This document shows positions 24,882-36,440 of a stretch of DNA of 64,000 nucleotides, one piece after another (the stretch's first letter is position 1; each line of letters opens with the position of its first letter). Source of the stretch: Ulota crispa (taxonomy: Eukaryota; Streptophyta; Bryopsida; Orthotrichales; Orthotrichaceae). The notes beneath the pieces were generated by a model. That model was not told the origin of the DNA, searched no databases, and worked only from the letters and a program-made list of their open reading frames with translations. Where the stretch lies: assembly GCA_963920765.1 (NCBI GenBank), contig OY987242.1, forward strand, positions 18,624,002 to 18,688,001. The letters are read 5' to 3'. The position numbers were made by a program, and so were the translations under genes.

Positions 24882-26231
24882 GGGAATTACTATAGCGACA
24901 CCCTAAATTGTTAACGGGACACCCCCTTTGAGCACAAAATTTGATAATTTAGATCTATTTTTGATTTATTAAGTGGTCCTTCATTCATTCAATCACAACA
25001 TTATCACCTTCTTGAAAGAAAACATGACTAATACCAAAAAATTGAAATATTATTGTACCAATACTATTTTTTGATATATTTTTGCTTTAACCCCTAAAGG
25101 CCCATTGTCCCCTCGAGGGACAAATGGGATTTTGGGCAGGTACCTATGGCTAAACTACTTTGCGTGATTTTTTGAAACTTTTATTCAAGGTGGGGAATGT
25201 GAAGACCTATGTGGGGGTACAATTTTTTCTCCATTTTGACAATTATTGAAGAAGTTATGCATGAATAACTAAAAAACAAGGGAGAATTGGGCAGAAAAAA
25301 AAATGCAACTTTTTAAAATAAAATTTTGAAATTGGCTCTTTAGACTTTTATGTACTTGGGAAGCTTTGAATCATTCAATTTTGATAGATGAGATGAAAGT
25401 TATGAGAAGTTTTAGTTTGCGGGTAGGTATGGGACTCCCAAACCTCCATTCTTTTTCCCACCTATAAAACTTTTTGCTTTACTTTTTTGAGCTCTTTATG
25501 TATTTGTTTTTTGACTTTTTTTTTTGCAAGTTGTAGTAGATTAAGATTCCTTGGTTTTCACCATTTGGATCAAAGTAACTTGGGTTTTTGAATTTTACAT
25601 AAATCCTCCAATTTTGCCTAGTGTATATGCAAATTTCATGACCTTACGGCATTGCAAGATTTTACAAAGTATGATCCACACCTCAATTTCATTTGAAAAT
25701 TCTCCCACACATACCTAACTTGGTCTTCTACATGGGAAAAATAAACCTCAACTTTGCGTAGAGCAATTTTTTTGATATAGGAGCCGTCAAAGGCTTTTGA
25801 AATTTCTGGGCAGCAGTGAAAAAAACTTTTTTTTTCACTTCAAATGTGTATATCTCACTATTTGCCATCTAAAATGAGCTGATTTATTTTGCATAAGTAC
25901 CTCCCATTGTCTAGGGCAAGATCTTACCGTTGGATTTCCAAAAAAAAAAAAAAAATTACATTTCTCCTCACTCCCCCAAAAGTGGCAATTTTGAGTGATT
26001 TTCACCAAAAAATGGGCTTGGGCCTTTTGGGGTTAAGTAACTCAAAAGTCCCATATTTTTAGTTCAAAATTGAAGCACACCTATTTTTTTAGTATAGCCT
26101 TAGAATGATAAAGGTGAACAAATCTTTTGATTCAAATTTAAAAATCAGCAAAATTAGCATTAAAAATCACATTTTCATGCTCAGAAGGGGGTGTCCCATT
26201 AGCAATTTAGGGTGTCGCTGTAGTAATTCCC
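24882..26231. mobile_element. Middle foldback element of the nest, 8-bp target duplication
   Basis: Ends GGGAATTACTATAGCGACAC and its mirror GTGTCGCTGTAGTAATTCCC are inverted repeats with one mismatch, followed by the mirrored text CCTAAATTG. It is flanked by an 8-bp direct duplication, AAAGTTTA, at 24874-24881 and 26232-26239. This proves insertion into the outer element and fits hAT- or MULE-type insertion. It has no coding capacity of its own. Confidence 0.82.
25087..26036 (+). mobile_element. Innermost element of the nest: TTAA-flanked, non-palindromic form
   Basis: It starts TTAACCCCTAAAGGCCCA and ends GGGCCTTTTGGGGTTAA, so TTAA borders both sides and the first 12-14 bases form inverted repeats. 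It is about 950 bp with no transposase frame. It is the reverse-oriented counterpart of 15396-16328, and its left 350 bp is the source sequence of both arms of the palindromes at 31549-32277 and 33654-34383. A TTAA target duplication would suit piggyBac-like elements. A TA duplication with ACCCC ends cannot be ruled out. Confidence 0.85.
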
Positions 26232-26642
26232 AAAGTTTATCTTTTTTACAAACAAAATTAAAAGTAACACTTTTTTCCCTAGATAAACTTTTTCCTTGGG
26301 TGTTGTTGAATTGCAACTTTTTTTTATGGTTCTAGACAAAATCATGGTCTCTCAATCCAAATCTAAATTCTAAATTCTAAAATTTGGCTTTACAATGGTA
26401 GAAATTTAAAAACCCCGGTGTGCATATATCAATTCCCATATTTTATGCCAAAAAAACATTGGGATTTCACCATTGTGTTGTGTTGGTTTTTTGTTTTTTG
26501 ATTTTTTGGGTAGTATAGAGTACTTGATTCTTAGAGTGAAGTCCCACTTTTTTGACACAAAGATGTTGAAAAGTTGTTATCACGTAAATGTTTTGAGTGA
26601 CCTTGACTTTAGACGTAGTGTGACGCTATATGTTTCTAAACT

Positions 26643-26876
26643 TTAACCCTTGAAGGATCAAGAGGCCCTTTGCGAGCAATACAATATGGGGTATTTTTCT
26701 TGTATTTGGAATGGATCCACATCTCTACTATATTTGAGACCAACAAAGAAGTTGGAGAATAGATCAAACCAGTTCTAGTGAGCAACTTGAGATCCCAAAT
26801 TAAATTTTCTTATTGGTAGCAAATGACAATTATACGTCAACTTATATACTATGCCCTATGGTCCTTTAAGGGGTAA
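26643..26876. mobile_element. Short element with TTAACCCTTGAAGG-like ends
   Basis: TTAACCCTTGAAGGATCA on the left faces GGTCCTTTAAGGGGTAA on the right. It is about 234 bp and probably a diverged relative of the TTAA-flanked group. The right end lacks an exact TTAA. Confidence 0.5.
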
Positions 26877-28279
26877 CCTGTAAACCAATTAGGTTTTGAG
26901 AATTTAGTTGGACTAGAGATGTTACGTGAAGTGACTTTTCAATGGTTGTATGCATGATGAAGTTTTGGCAACAATATATTTTGTTTTGTGTGCATGAAAG
27001 TTGGCATAAAGATTCTAAGAACTCCCAGCTTCCAACTATGAAGGTGGGAGTAGCAATAGCAAACAAGTTATAATAAGATAAAATAAACTCCAATATGTCA
27101 ATTTTAACAAAAAAATTTACATCTTCTCTTAATGCAAACTTTGATGCACTTATTGACATTATTATATATACTTTTCTCAACACTTTTTTTTGAAACCGTT
27201 CTAGACTCACCAAGCTTAATACTATTTTAACATATGTTTTTTTAATAATAAGGCATCAAAGTAAGAAGTTTATGTAGCAATTCTTTAAAAAAAATTGTTA
27301 TGACATCATCAAAAAATGTGTCAAAAACAACATCCTTGCTTTGGTGATTTTTTTGTAGTAGTACAATAATACACATGGTGCACACTTGAACTATTGCACA
27401 AGCATGTCAATATGTGGAACAACCATAGAAAAGCTTCACTTTACATACATACAAGGATATAAATATAAGTATGCCTATATTTTGTAGTTGCTTGGGGGTG
27501 CACTCTCCATTTTTTTTGTAAACATGCAATCAAAATCTTTGACCCTTATCTTATAATTATTGTAAAAAATCAATTGTGTTTCTATATTGAAAGTTTACAT
27601 CGTGAATTATTGAAGAATTTTTTTATTTTAAAAATTACTTACAAATTTTGTAAGATAATAGATGCACATTATAGCTGGAATTTTTTTTGACCCCTTGCAT
27701 TATATGGTAAAAATTTAAATTAAATCAAATTAAATTGCCAATAAATGAGGCCTTGGTCATAGTTTTGTATATCAAAGTTGAATGCAATTGTCATTCAAAC
27801 ACAATCTTGATAAATATTTGAAATGAAAATTCAACCATTATTTCAATTGTGCATTTGGATATCTTGTTTAATTCATTTGAATCTAAAAAAAATTCACATA
27901 AAAAATATAATGATTTTGTGCAGATGTCCAAAATTTGGAACTAAATCAAAATTTATTAAAAGGCAAATAGGGGGTGGAAATTTTGCTTGATTGCACATGG
28001 TTTCCAAAGATTACATTGAGTGACCTCCCCAAGTGTAGTTGGTGAACTTGACCTCTTTCTGCAATTACTAACTACGTTAGGGTCTTTGGTTCAACCATGA
28101 TTTTGAAAGTTTGTTTTGATCTTTTGGTGATAAATTTCAAAAGTCCTAATTTACCTCAAACAAATGAAAAATCTGAACTTTTCCACCCCTGGTCCACAAA
28201 CGGGCGTGTACAATATACCATGCCCCTGGTATAGCAGCAATGGGCATTGTATAGGCATTGTATAGTACAGTACAGTACC
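26877..28279. other. Intergenic, no gene seen
   Basis: AT-rich. A minus-strand open frame of 115 codons (26866-27213) has no recognisable feature and overlaps a repeat end, so it is not called. Confidence 0.45.
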
Positions 28280-29646
28280 CTCGAATAATGTTTGTCGCCC
28301 TCCGATTTTTTTTGCTACACGTCATGTCACGTTATGTTCTGAAATTGAGGTCAATTGGGCTTTTTTGATCTTGCATTTTTTATATCTCATTCTTGTTTCT
28401 AATCTCAACTAATCATATCAAAATTCAACCTCAAAAAATTAAAATCCAAATTTTGACAAATTGCTTTATGTCACAAATCAAGATTTTACATGGTTTGACA
28501 AGAAAATTGATTGAAAAACATTGACGATGAATTTTGGAAATTTGATTGCATGGATTTACAGGTAAAATTCATACACATATCCATATGCATATCTTTAAAA
28601 AACAACCCCTTAAGCAAAGAGAAATTGATCTTCATAAGGTTTAGTGTGACATGTGATATGTCCAAATCTTGTAAAATAGATATTTCCTTATGATAATCAA
28701 TTTTTGCTATTTTATTCATGCATTGTGACTAAGTTTGTAACTCTGAGCATGTTGTTGTGTTTATTTGGTGAAAAGCTAACTAAAAATTAAAAACATCTAT
28801 TTTATAAGATTTGGACATATCACTTGTTACACTAAACCTTATGAAGATCAATTTCTCTTTACTTAAGGGGGTTTTTTTTAGCATGGAAGATGCACATATG
28901 AATGTGCGTACGGATGTTACCTATACATGCATGCAATCAAATCTCCAAAATTTATCGTCAATGTTTTTCAATCAATTTATTTGTAAAACCATGTAAAACC
29001 TTGATTTGTGACACAAAATAATTTGTCAAAATTTGGATTTTATTTTTTTGAGGTTGAATTTTGGTAGGCTTGGTTGGGATTGGGGGCAAGAATGAGATAT
29101 GAAAAATGCATGATCAAAAAAGCCCAATTGGCCTCAATTGCCGGGTTTTTTTTCATATCAAACAAATGCTATGTTTGTCAACATGGTTTCTATTTTCTGA
29201 ATAATAAACCGCATAACACAAATAGTGGAGGTGAGGGCAACCTTGCGTCATACTATACAAGAATTTGTTAGGGCACACAATAGATTTTTGAACAAAGAAA
29301 TATATATTTTTCAAACCCCGTATCTTTAGCCATACTAATCGGACCTTCTCGCTTTTTTGAACCTTTGGCCGGAAGACACAAGGCTTAGCCCCGAGCTCAA
29401 TATTCTAGTCTATTTCCACAAAAAGAGCATTTATGTGTTTTCTGATGATGAAATTGAAGCCCGCATGCTTTGCCCTGCTACGCTCTTTGGCTTCAATAAA
29501 TAAGGAGGGAAAGTAGGTTGAAACTACCTACGCGGGCCATTACTTTGTATTCTTCCTTGTTTTGATTAGGAAATATTATGGTGTTGTGGTTCTTTTATGA
29601 CGTGACCTATAAGCAAAAAATTGGAGGGCGACAAACTTTATTCGAG
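28280..29646. mobile_element. Large foldback 1 (ends CTCGAATAATGTTTGTCGCC)
   Basis: The left end CTCGAATAATGTTTGTCGCC is mirrored at 29627-29646 with one change. Long inner arms (about 28335-28780 and 28800-29145) are imperfect reverse complements. The right arm is interrupted at about 29150-29590 by unrelated DNA containing a short coding-like stretch. The inner sequence is related to that of the next foldback. Confidence 0.75.
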
Positions 29647-29658
29647 GCCATTGTACAA

Positions 29659-30545
29659 TACCTGGAAACATAGATACGTACCAGTCCTTTTTACATTCAG
29701 AAAACTTGGAGTTGTTGATTCAAAATGGGGTCGTTTTGCTTCTTTTAGGCTTGAAAATTTTATATTTTGTTCTTACCCCCAATCCTAATCAAACATATCA
29801 AAATCCAACCTCAAAAAATTGAAATCCAATTTTTGATAAATTGTTTTGTGTCAAATATCATGGTTTTACAAGAAATTCAATTGAAAAATATTGGTGATGA
29901 GTTTTAGAGATTTGATTGCATAGGTATATAGGTAACATCCATACGCACATCCTCCATGCTATTAAAAAAACCCTTAAGTAACAAAGCTTTGATTTTCAAA
30001 GGATTTAGTGTGACTTGTGATATGTCCAAATTTTGTAAATTAGGTATATATATTTTATAATATTTTTTGCTATTTGACTCATACAATGTGACTAAGTTTG
30101 TACCTTTGGACATAATGTTGTGTTTATTTAGTGAAAAGCTTATTAGAAATTAAAAATATCTAATTTACAAAATTTGGACATATCACAAGTCACACTAAAT
30201 CCTTTGAAAATCAAATCTTTGTTACTTAAGGGTTTTTTTAATAGCATGGAGAATGTGCGTATGGATGTTACCTATATACCTATGCAATCAAATCTCTAAA
30301 ACTCATCACCAATATTTTTCAATTGAATTTCTTGTAAAACCATGATATTTGACACAAAACAATTTATCAAAAATTGGATTTCAATTTTTTGAGGTTGGAT
30401 TTTGATATGTTTGATTAGGATTGGGGGTAAGAACAAAATATAAAATTTTCAAGCCTAAAAGAAGCAAAACGACCCCATTTTGAATCAACAACTCCAAGTT
30501 TTCTGAATGTAAAAAGGACTGGTACGTATCTATGTTTCTAGGTAC
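29659..30545. mobile_element. Large foldback 2
   Basis: TACCTGGAAACATAG at the left edge mirrors CTATGTTTCTAGGTA at the right edge. The arms of about 430 bp are highly similar reverse complements meeting near 30120. The interior (AACCTCAAAAAATTGAAATC and neighbours) is related to foldback 1. No open frame is present. Confidence 0.85.
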
Positions 30546-30552
30546 TATACAT

Positions 30553-31366
30553 TACCCTCTAGAAACACTTGCAAACCCTCTATGAAGTCCTTCAAATTAT
30601 TTCTTTTATTTCCATTGTAAAAGTATTCTATTAAAACTATCCTATTAAATGTATTTCTTAATAAAACCTTCACCAACATATGAAATGTCAATGTCTAAAA
30701 ATAAGAACCCTATTTTTGGTGTATTATTTATTTTTCTTTTCTTGGCTTCACATAAAAATTAATCAAAAATACATGTGATGATTTTTTAACATTTGATTGC
30801 ACAAATATATCAGAAATGTCATCGTTCACATCTTTTGAATTACAAAGATGCACACTATGTAGGTAAAATTTTCCTCTATGTGGCTATAATGTGTTTTCCA
30901 ATTTTTTTTCATACAAATTTAAGGCTAAGGAAATCAAACTCATGTTATACTAGGATTCTACATTTCTATAGCTTTCTAATGATACCTTATTTGACTATGT
31001 TTGTATGAAAAAAAAAACTGGAAAACACATTATAGCCACATAGAGGAAAATTTTACCTACACAGTGTGCATCTTTGTAATTCAAAAGATGCGAATGATGA
31101 CATTTCCAATATATTTGTGCAATCAAATGTTAAAAAATCATCACATGTATTTTCGATTAATTTTTATATGAAGCCAAGAAAAGAAAATGAAATAATACAC
31201 CAAAAATAGGGTTCTTATTTTTAAACATTAACATTTCATATGTCGGTGAAGGTTCTATAAAGCAATACATTTGATAGGATAGTTTTGATATAATACTTTT
31301 ACAATGAAAATAAAAGAAAGATTTTGAAGGGCTTCATAGAGGGCTTACAAGAGTTTCTAGAGGGTA
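30553..31366. mobile_element. Large foldback 3
   Basis: TACCCTCTAGAAAC at 30553 mirrors GTTTCTAGAGGGTA at 31353-31366. The arms of about 400 bp are close reverse complements centred near 30980. It lies 8 bp from foldback 2. Confidence 0.85.
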
Positions 31367-31548
31367 TTGTAGAGTATTGGGAGCTGTGGTTGGATGAAAT
31401 TGGATGAAAGACAAGGACGTCAAGCTAAGCTCTACAAGGAAATCAGAGGGTGGAGAAGCATTGTGTCCATAAAGCACCTGCCAAGTGCATAATAAGCATA
31501 TATAAACAAGCAATAATCTAATCAAGCAAATTCTGTGCACTTTGGACC

Positions 31549-32277
31549 TTAACCCCTAAAGGAGCATTGACCCTTTTGGGGGACAAATGGGATTTCAGAC
31601 ATGTATTTATGGCTAAGTTGCTTTATGTGATTTTTTGAAACTTTTACAGATGATGGGGAATTCAAAGATCTATGTGGGCATTTAAAGTTTTCTTCATTCC
31701 AATATTTATTGAAGAAGTTAAAAATGAATTTATGGAAAATATGGGACTCTGGGGAGCCCAAAAAATTCTTTAAAAATTGCATTTAAAAAAAAAATAAAAA
31801 TCTGAAATAGGTTCTTTAGACTTATATAGATGTGGGGAGCTTTGAATCATTCAATTTTGATTAATGAGATGAAAGTTATGAGAAGTTTTAGTTTGCGGGT
31901 AGGTGTAATTTTGAGAGAAACCACACCTAGCCACAAACTAAAACTTCTCATAACTTTCATTTCATCAATCAAAATTGAATGATTCAAAGCTCCCCACATC
32001 TATATAAGTCTAAAGAACCTATTTCAGATTTTTATTTTAAAAAAAATGCAAATTTTAAAGAATTTTTTGGGCTGCCCGGAGTCCCATGTTTTCCATAAAT
32101 TCATTTTTAGCTTCTTCAATAAATATTGGAATGAAGAAAACTTTAGATGCGCACATAGATCTTTGAATTCCCCATCATCTGTAAAAGTTTCAAAAAATCA
32201 CATAAAGCAACTTAGCCATAGATACATGTATGAAATCCCATTTGTCCTCCAAAGGGATAATGGTCCTTTAGGGATGA
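31549..32277. mobile_element. TTAA-family palindrome, copy 1
   Basis: Two head-to-head copies of about 360 bp, each matching the left end of 25087-26036 (TTAACCCCTAAAGG ... TTTTTTGAAACTTTTA ... GTTTGCGGGTAGGT). The centre is near 31915. The left end is an intact TTAACCCC; the right end has decayed to CCTTTAGGGATGAA. Confidence 0.87.
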
Positions 32278-33653
32278 AAAGTAGCGCCTTTCTGTCACTA
32301 TTCATGTCAAGTAACATTCATGCATGGTTCAGCTTTTTCTAGAGGGTCAGTGTGGCCAAGGCATTACATTGACCACCTTTCTTTGTGCAGATGACAGCTT
32401 CTTTTCAATATGTGAATATATCAAGTTTTTTTTCTTGTTTTTTTGTGTGTGTTTGTGAAGGCTTGGTCTCACCAAGAAATTGCTAGCAATCTCTTGTTAA
32501 TGTTGGCATTAGAATTTTTAACATTTTGCCTTAGGGGAGGCACTATTTTTATTTTTTGTGCACCACGTGCGGCAACGAGTTATTTTTTAAGGGGCTATAT
32601 ACCTTTGGATTGAGAATAAAAGGGTCTCTATAATTACTTAATTTTTGAAAATGGCTTATATTTTGGTACTCTATCATTATTTATAATGTGAAAGTGAAGC
32701 TAATATTTGATACACTATATTCATTATAATGAAAAAGATTGAATTGAAAAGCAAAGTTTAAGGGCTTAGTTGGTTGGCTAAAAAGTAGCCCAAAACCGTA
32801 TATGACATTCAAATTTTGTAATTAGGGTTTAGGGCACAAGGTTTAGGGTATGACTTCACCTTGAGCACAATGGACACAGACCTTCATGGTTTAGGTGTTT
32901 AGGAGTTTAGTGCTTTTCATACAGAATTGAAAACCAAAACAAAAAATTAAACAACTTGAAACATTAAAGAGTGAACCTTTATATCAACCATGAACAAAAA
33001 TATGATTCTATCATGAACAAGACAAAATGAAACAACCATGAATCCACGCTAGCAAATGCAAATAATGAATGTATATGTGTTCACAAACACATAATGAACA
33101 TCCACAATTCCACATAGGCAGCAATGCCATGACTCCTAGCTCCAAGTGTCATACAATCTGCATAATGTTATTGCCTAGCATGATTGGAAAGAGCTAGAGT
33201 GAAAGAAATGCATGCATATGTTGCTACAAATGTCCTAAACAACCCCTCACTGACATGGACAAATGCTATTGAAGTTTGAATGCCATTGTCTACAGAGCCA
33301 GTATAGTTGTATTGCCTCGTGTATTGTTTGTACTATTAATTTTTTTGCCTAGGATCCACATATAAGCCCTCTATATTACATGTACAAAAATGTAATGGAC
33401 CAGATTAGAATCCTAGCTATATTATTTATAATACATGTCCCTACATTAAGTGACCCATACCTTTCTTCTAATTTTTTTATAACTTTTACCTCAACTAAAT
33501 TAAATTGTCTTTATATTAAGTTGTACGGGGTTTCTAAAATATGCCAAGTAGACCCCTGAGCATTTTGCTAGTGTGGTTGCAGCAACTTCTCTTATTGCAA
33601 CACAATCACAAGAATAGAAGATATCAAGCTATTAACATTCAAAGAAAAAACAC
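32278..33653. other. Intergenic, no gene seen
   Basis: AT-rich anonymous DNA. Short open frames show no coding character. Confidence 0.5.
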
Positions 33654-34383
33654 TTAACCCCTAAAGGACCACTTGTCCCTACGGGAGACAAATGGGATTT
33701 TGGGCATGTACTTATGGCTAAACTACTTTGTGTATTTTTTTGAAACTTTTATAGAAGATGTGAAATTCAAAGATATATGTGGTCACCTAATTTTTTCCTC
33801 ATTCCGACATTTATTGAAGAAGTCAAAAATGAATTTACAAGAATTTTAGTTTGGCGGGCAACCCAAAAACTTCTTTAAAAATTGCATTTTTTTTAAAATA
33901 AAAATTTGAGGTTAGTTCTTTAGACTTATGTATATGTGGGAAGCTTTGAATCATTCAATTCTAATTGATGAGATAAAAATTATGAGAAGGTTTAGTTTGC
34001 GGGTAGGTGTGGAAAATCTCAAAACTATGTCTACATGCAAATTAAAACTTCTCATAGCTTTTATCTCATCAATTAGAATTAAATGATTCAAAGCTTCCCG
34101 CACATACGTAAGTCTAAAGAACTGACCTCCAATTTTTATTTTTAAAAAAATGCAATTTTTAAAGAAGTTTTTGGGTTGCCCGCCAAACTAAAATTCTTGT
34201 AAACTCATTTTTGACTTCTTCAATAAATGTTGGAATGAGGAAAAAATTAGGTGACCACACATATTTTTGAATTTCACGTCTTCCATAAAAGTTTCAAAAA
34301 AATACACAAAGTAGTTTAGCCACAAGTACATGCCCAAAATCCCATTTGTCCCTCGTAGGGACAAGTGGTCCTTTAGGGGTTAA
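33654..34383. mobile_element. TTAA-family palindrome, copy 2
   Basis: TTAACCCCTAAAGGACCAC at the left is mirrored exactly by GTGGTCCTTTAGGGGTTAA at the right, with intact TTAA on both sides. The arms of about 360 bp meet near 34020 and match the left end of 25087-26036. Its better-preserved ends suggest it is the younger of the two palindromes. Confidence 0.9.
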
Positions 34384-34482
34384 TCTATAGCCAAGTAATT
34401 GTTTGAGTAGAAGGTGGTGTGTAGTTATTGTTATTGTGCTTTGCATTGTTAGAAGAGTGTTGAAACACTATTACCACAAATG

Positions 34483-34899
34483 CTAAATTGCAAGATATCG
34501 TTTTACTCTAGGCAAAACACTGCATTTCAATGCAATAGTGTCAATGTGGCCACCACTCCTTGATGCATGGTATATATTGCAAACATTATGTTTCATTTCA
34601 AAATTGTAAACTTCCATTGAAACTGCAAGGATTGTAGGCATGATAACTAACTCTTCAAGTGAGAAGCAATGATGTCTCAAGTTCTCATACATGATCCATA
34701 GTTCTTCAAATTGATGGAATTTATTATGCAATTTGCAATTGCATTGTTTATACATGCCATGATGTTGAAAATTCAAAATGCTCTCTGGTAATAACCCCTT
34801 ATGATTTTTAAGTAGGAATGCATGTTTTACAAAAAAGTTGCAATATTTTCTCGTGTAAACACAATGTGTGACAAATTTTCTTGGGGAATACACCACCAT
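34483..34899 (-). other. Unassigned open frame of 138 codons
   Basis: An ATG-initiated frame, long for such AT-rich DNA, encoding a His/Cys-containing sequence (for example HHCFSLEELVIMPTILAV). I recognise no family, see no splice partners, and it lies next to a transposon. It may be chance or part of a decayed element. Confidence 0.2.
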
Positions 34900-36049
34900 C
34901 TTCTACATTTGAGGAATAAAACATCCTAGTATAACAGATTTTGAAACCCGTGGGCAAACTTTGAAATGCATCATGAAAACCCTCAAAGCTCTAATTTCAA
35001 ATTAATAGTATAAAAATCAAGTTTGTTGTGTCACACAAGAGTGAGAAAGAGTAAAAAGAAACAAATTGAGCCTTCTTGTAAAACATTATTGGATTATTAT
35101 GGAAGCAAATGGGACAGGTTTATTAATGAGCATTATGGATTACTTTTACAATATAAGATTGAGGTGTAACATTTGAATGACACAAGTGTCATTTATTCTT
35201 GCCATCATCTTGTGCATGTCCACTTATTGACCCCTTACATCAAAAAAGTTTTGCACAAGCCAATGCTCCAATATGCAAGCAATGACAAATGAATTGTCTT
35301 GGAAAAATTATCATTTATTTCATAACCACCTCTTTAAGATATTCAACAAGATATTTGTGTTCACAATATCATCACAAAATTCATCATTATTATTCACTAA
35401 TTTCTTTGTCCCAAAGATTGGATTTTAATTTCCATTTGTGGGCCAATTTCCATTATATTAAAATTTTCAATAAAAAAGCATTTGATTGGAAACATTAAGC
35501 TTTCTAAGAAGATTTGGTAAACAAATAAATGAAGAATACCAATAATGAATATATGTCAAAATTATAATACTACTTATCATATCCTTATGATCACACACAG
35601 CTCTTGGATTCCAGTATAAACAAGTATAGAGTTTCAAAGGGGGCAAGAAATGAGAAGAGGCTCATAAGAGACTAGTTAAAATATCTTTGCCTGTCAAACC
35701 AATGATGCACATTAGAGTCAATCCAATGTTTGAAATCTTGGTATATACCTAGGGTTTGAATTTTATCTTTTCAAAATCCATACCTATACAGGCTTGATAC
35801 CCCACTCATGCCGTCATGTGAATTTGCGAGGTGAAAAACCTCAATCATTCAACAAACAAGGAAACAAACCAAAACTTGCCTTTATCTTGGTAGTTGGTTA
35901 ATTTTATCTCCTTGCACCCAAGTAGACAAATTCAAGGTCATTCTATCCAAATAAATTAAGAATTCCAAATTTAAATTTCTATTAATAATTTTTGAATTAA
36001 ATCCACATTTATTTTTATATCCTTCTTTCATCACCCTTCCACATAATGG
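34900..36049. other. Intergenic, no gene seen
   Basis: AT-rich anonymous DNA without a supported feature. Confidence 0.5.
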
Positions 36050-36141
36050 TAAGGTAGGTATACCCAATCTGGAGCATGAACCTAATACCGCTCATATGTA
36101 CACCCTGTGTACATATGAGTGGCATTAGGTTCATGCCAACG
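36050..36141. mobile_element. Short MITE related to 21174-21376
   Basis: GTAAGGTAGGTATACCC at the left matches the end of the 203-bp element. GAACCTAATACCGCTCATAT is mirrored by ATATGAGTGGCATTAGGTTC, so the copy keeps a small stem but lacks the right terminus. Confidence 0.65.
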
Positions 36142-36440
36142 TTTAATTTATTGGAGAATTTTTGCCAAAATCTTACCTCAAAAGCCCACTAGCTACCAAT
36201 ACATTAAGAATTTTTGGTGAAAACATAGATGAAATCGCCAAATCCCTCCCTGAGCAAGAGCCCAACTCGCCAAATTTTGGATGAAAATAGTTAATATTAG
36301 TAATTGTTAGGATGAAATCATTCAATTTTTCCAATTTTAACCAATTTTTCCAATTTTAACCAATTTTTCCTTACCTGCCTGCATTCTGGGATGCCGGTTG
36401 CTCTACCCTGGCAAAAACAAAAATTAAACCCTAGTTCATG
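36142..36440 (+). repeat. Dispersed duplicated segment, copy 2
   Basis: Partner of 3205-3505 in the same orientation. It ends about 0.9 kb before the CLC start codon. It differs by substitutions and small indels, including a tandem duplication of CCAATTTTAACCAATTTTT. Confidence 0.75.

Larger units (their letters stand above)
24706..26437. mobile_element. Outer foldback element of a three-level nest
   Basis: Ends GGGAATTGATATATGCACAC (24706) and GTGTGCATATATCAATTCCC (ending 26437) are exact inverted repeats. The arms run from 24706 to about 24881 and from about 26232 to 26437. It is the same family as 477-1172. Its left subterminal zone has two tandem copies of the 22-bp motif that forms the minisatellite in that copy. 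The centre is occupied by the element at 24882-26231. Confidence 0.85.

Noticed and set aside
34483-34899. 138-codon minus-strand frame as a gene
   Set aside because: Listed only as an unassigned open frame; no homology or exon context seen.
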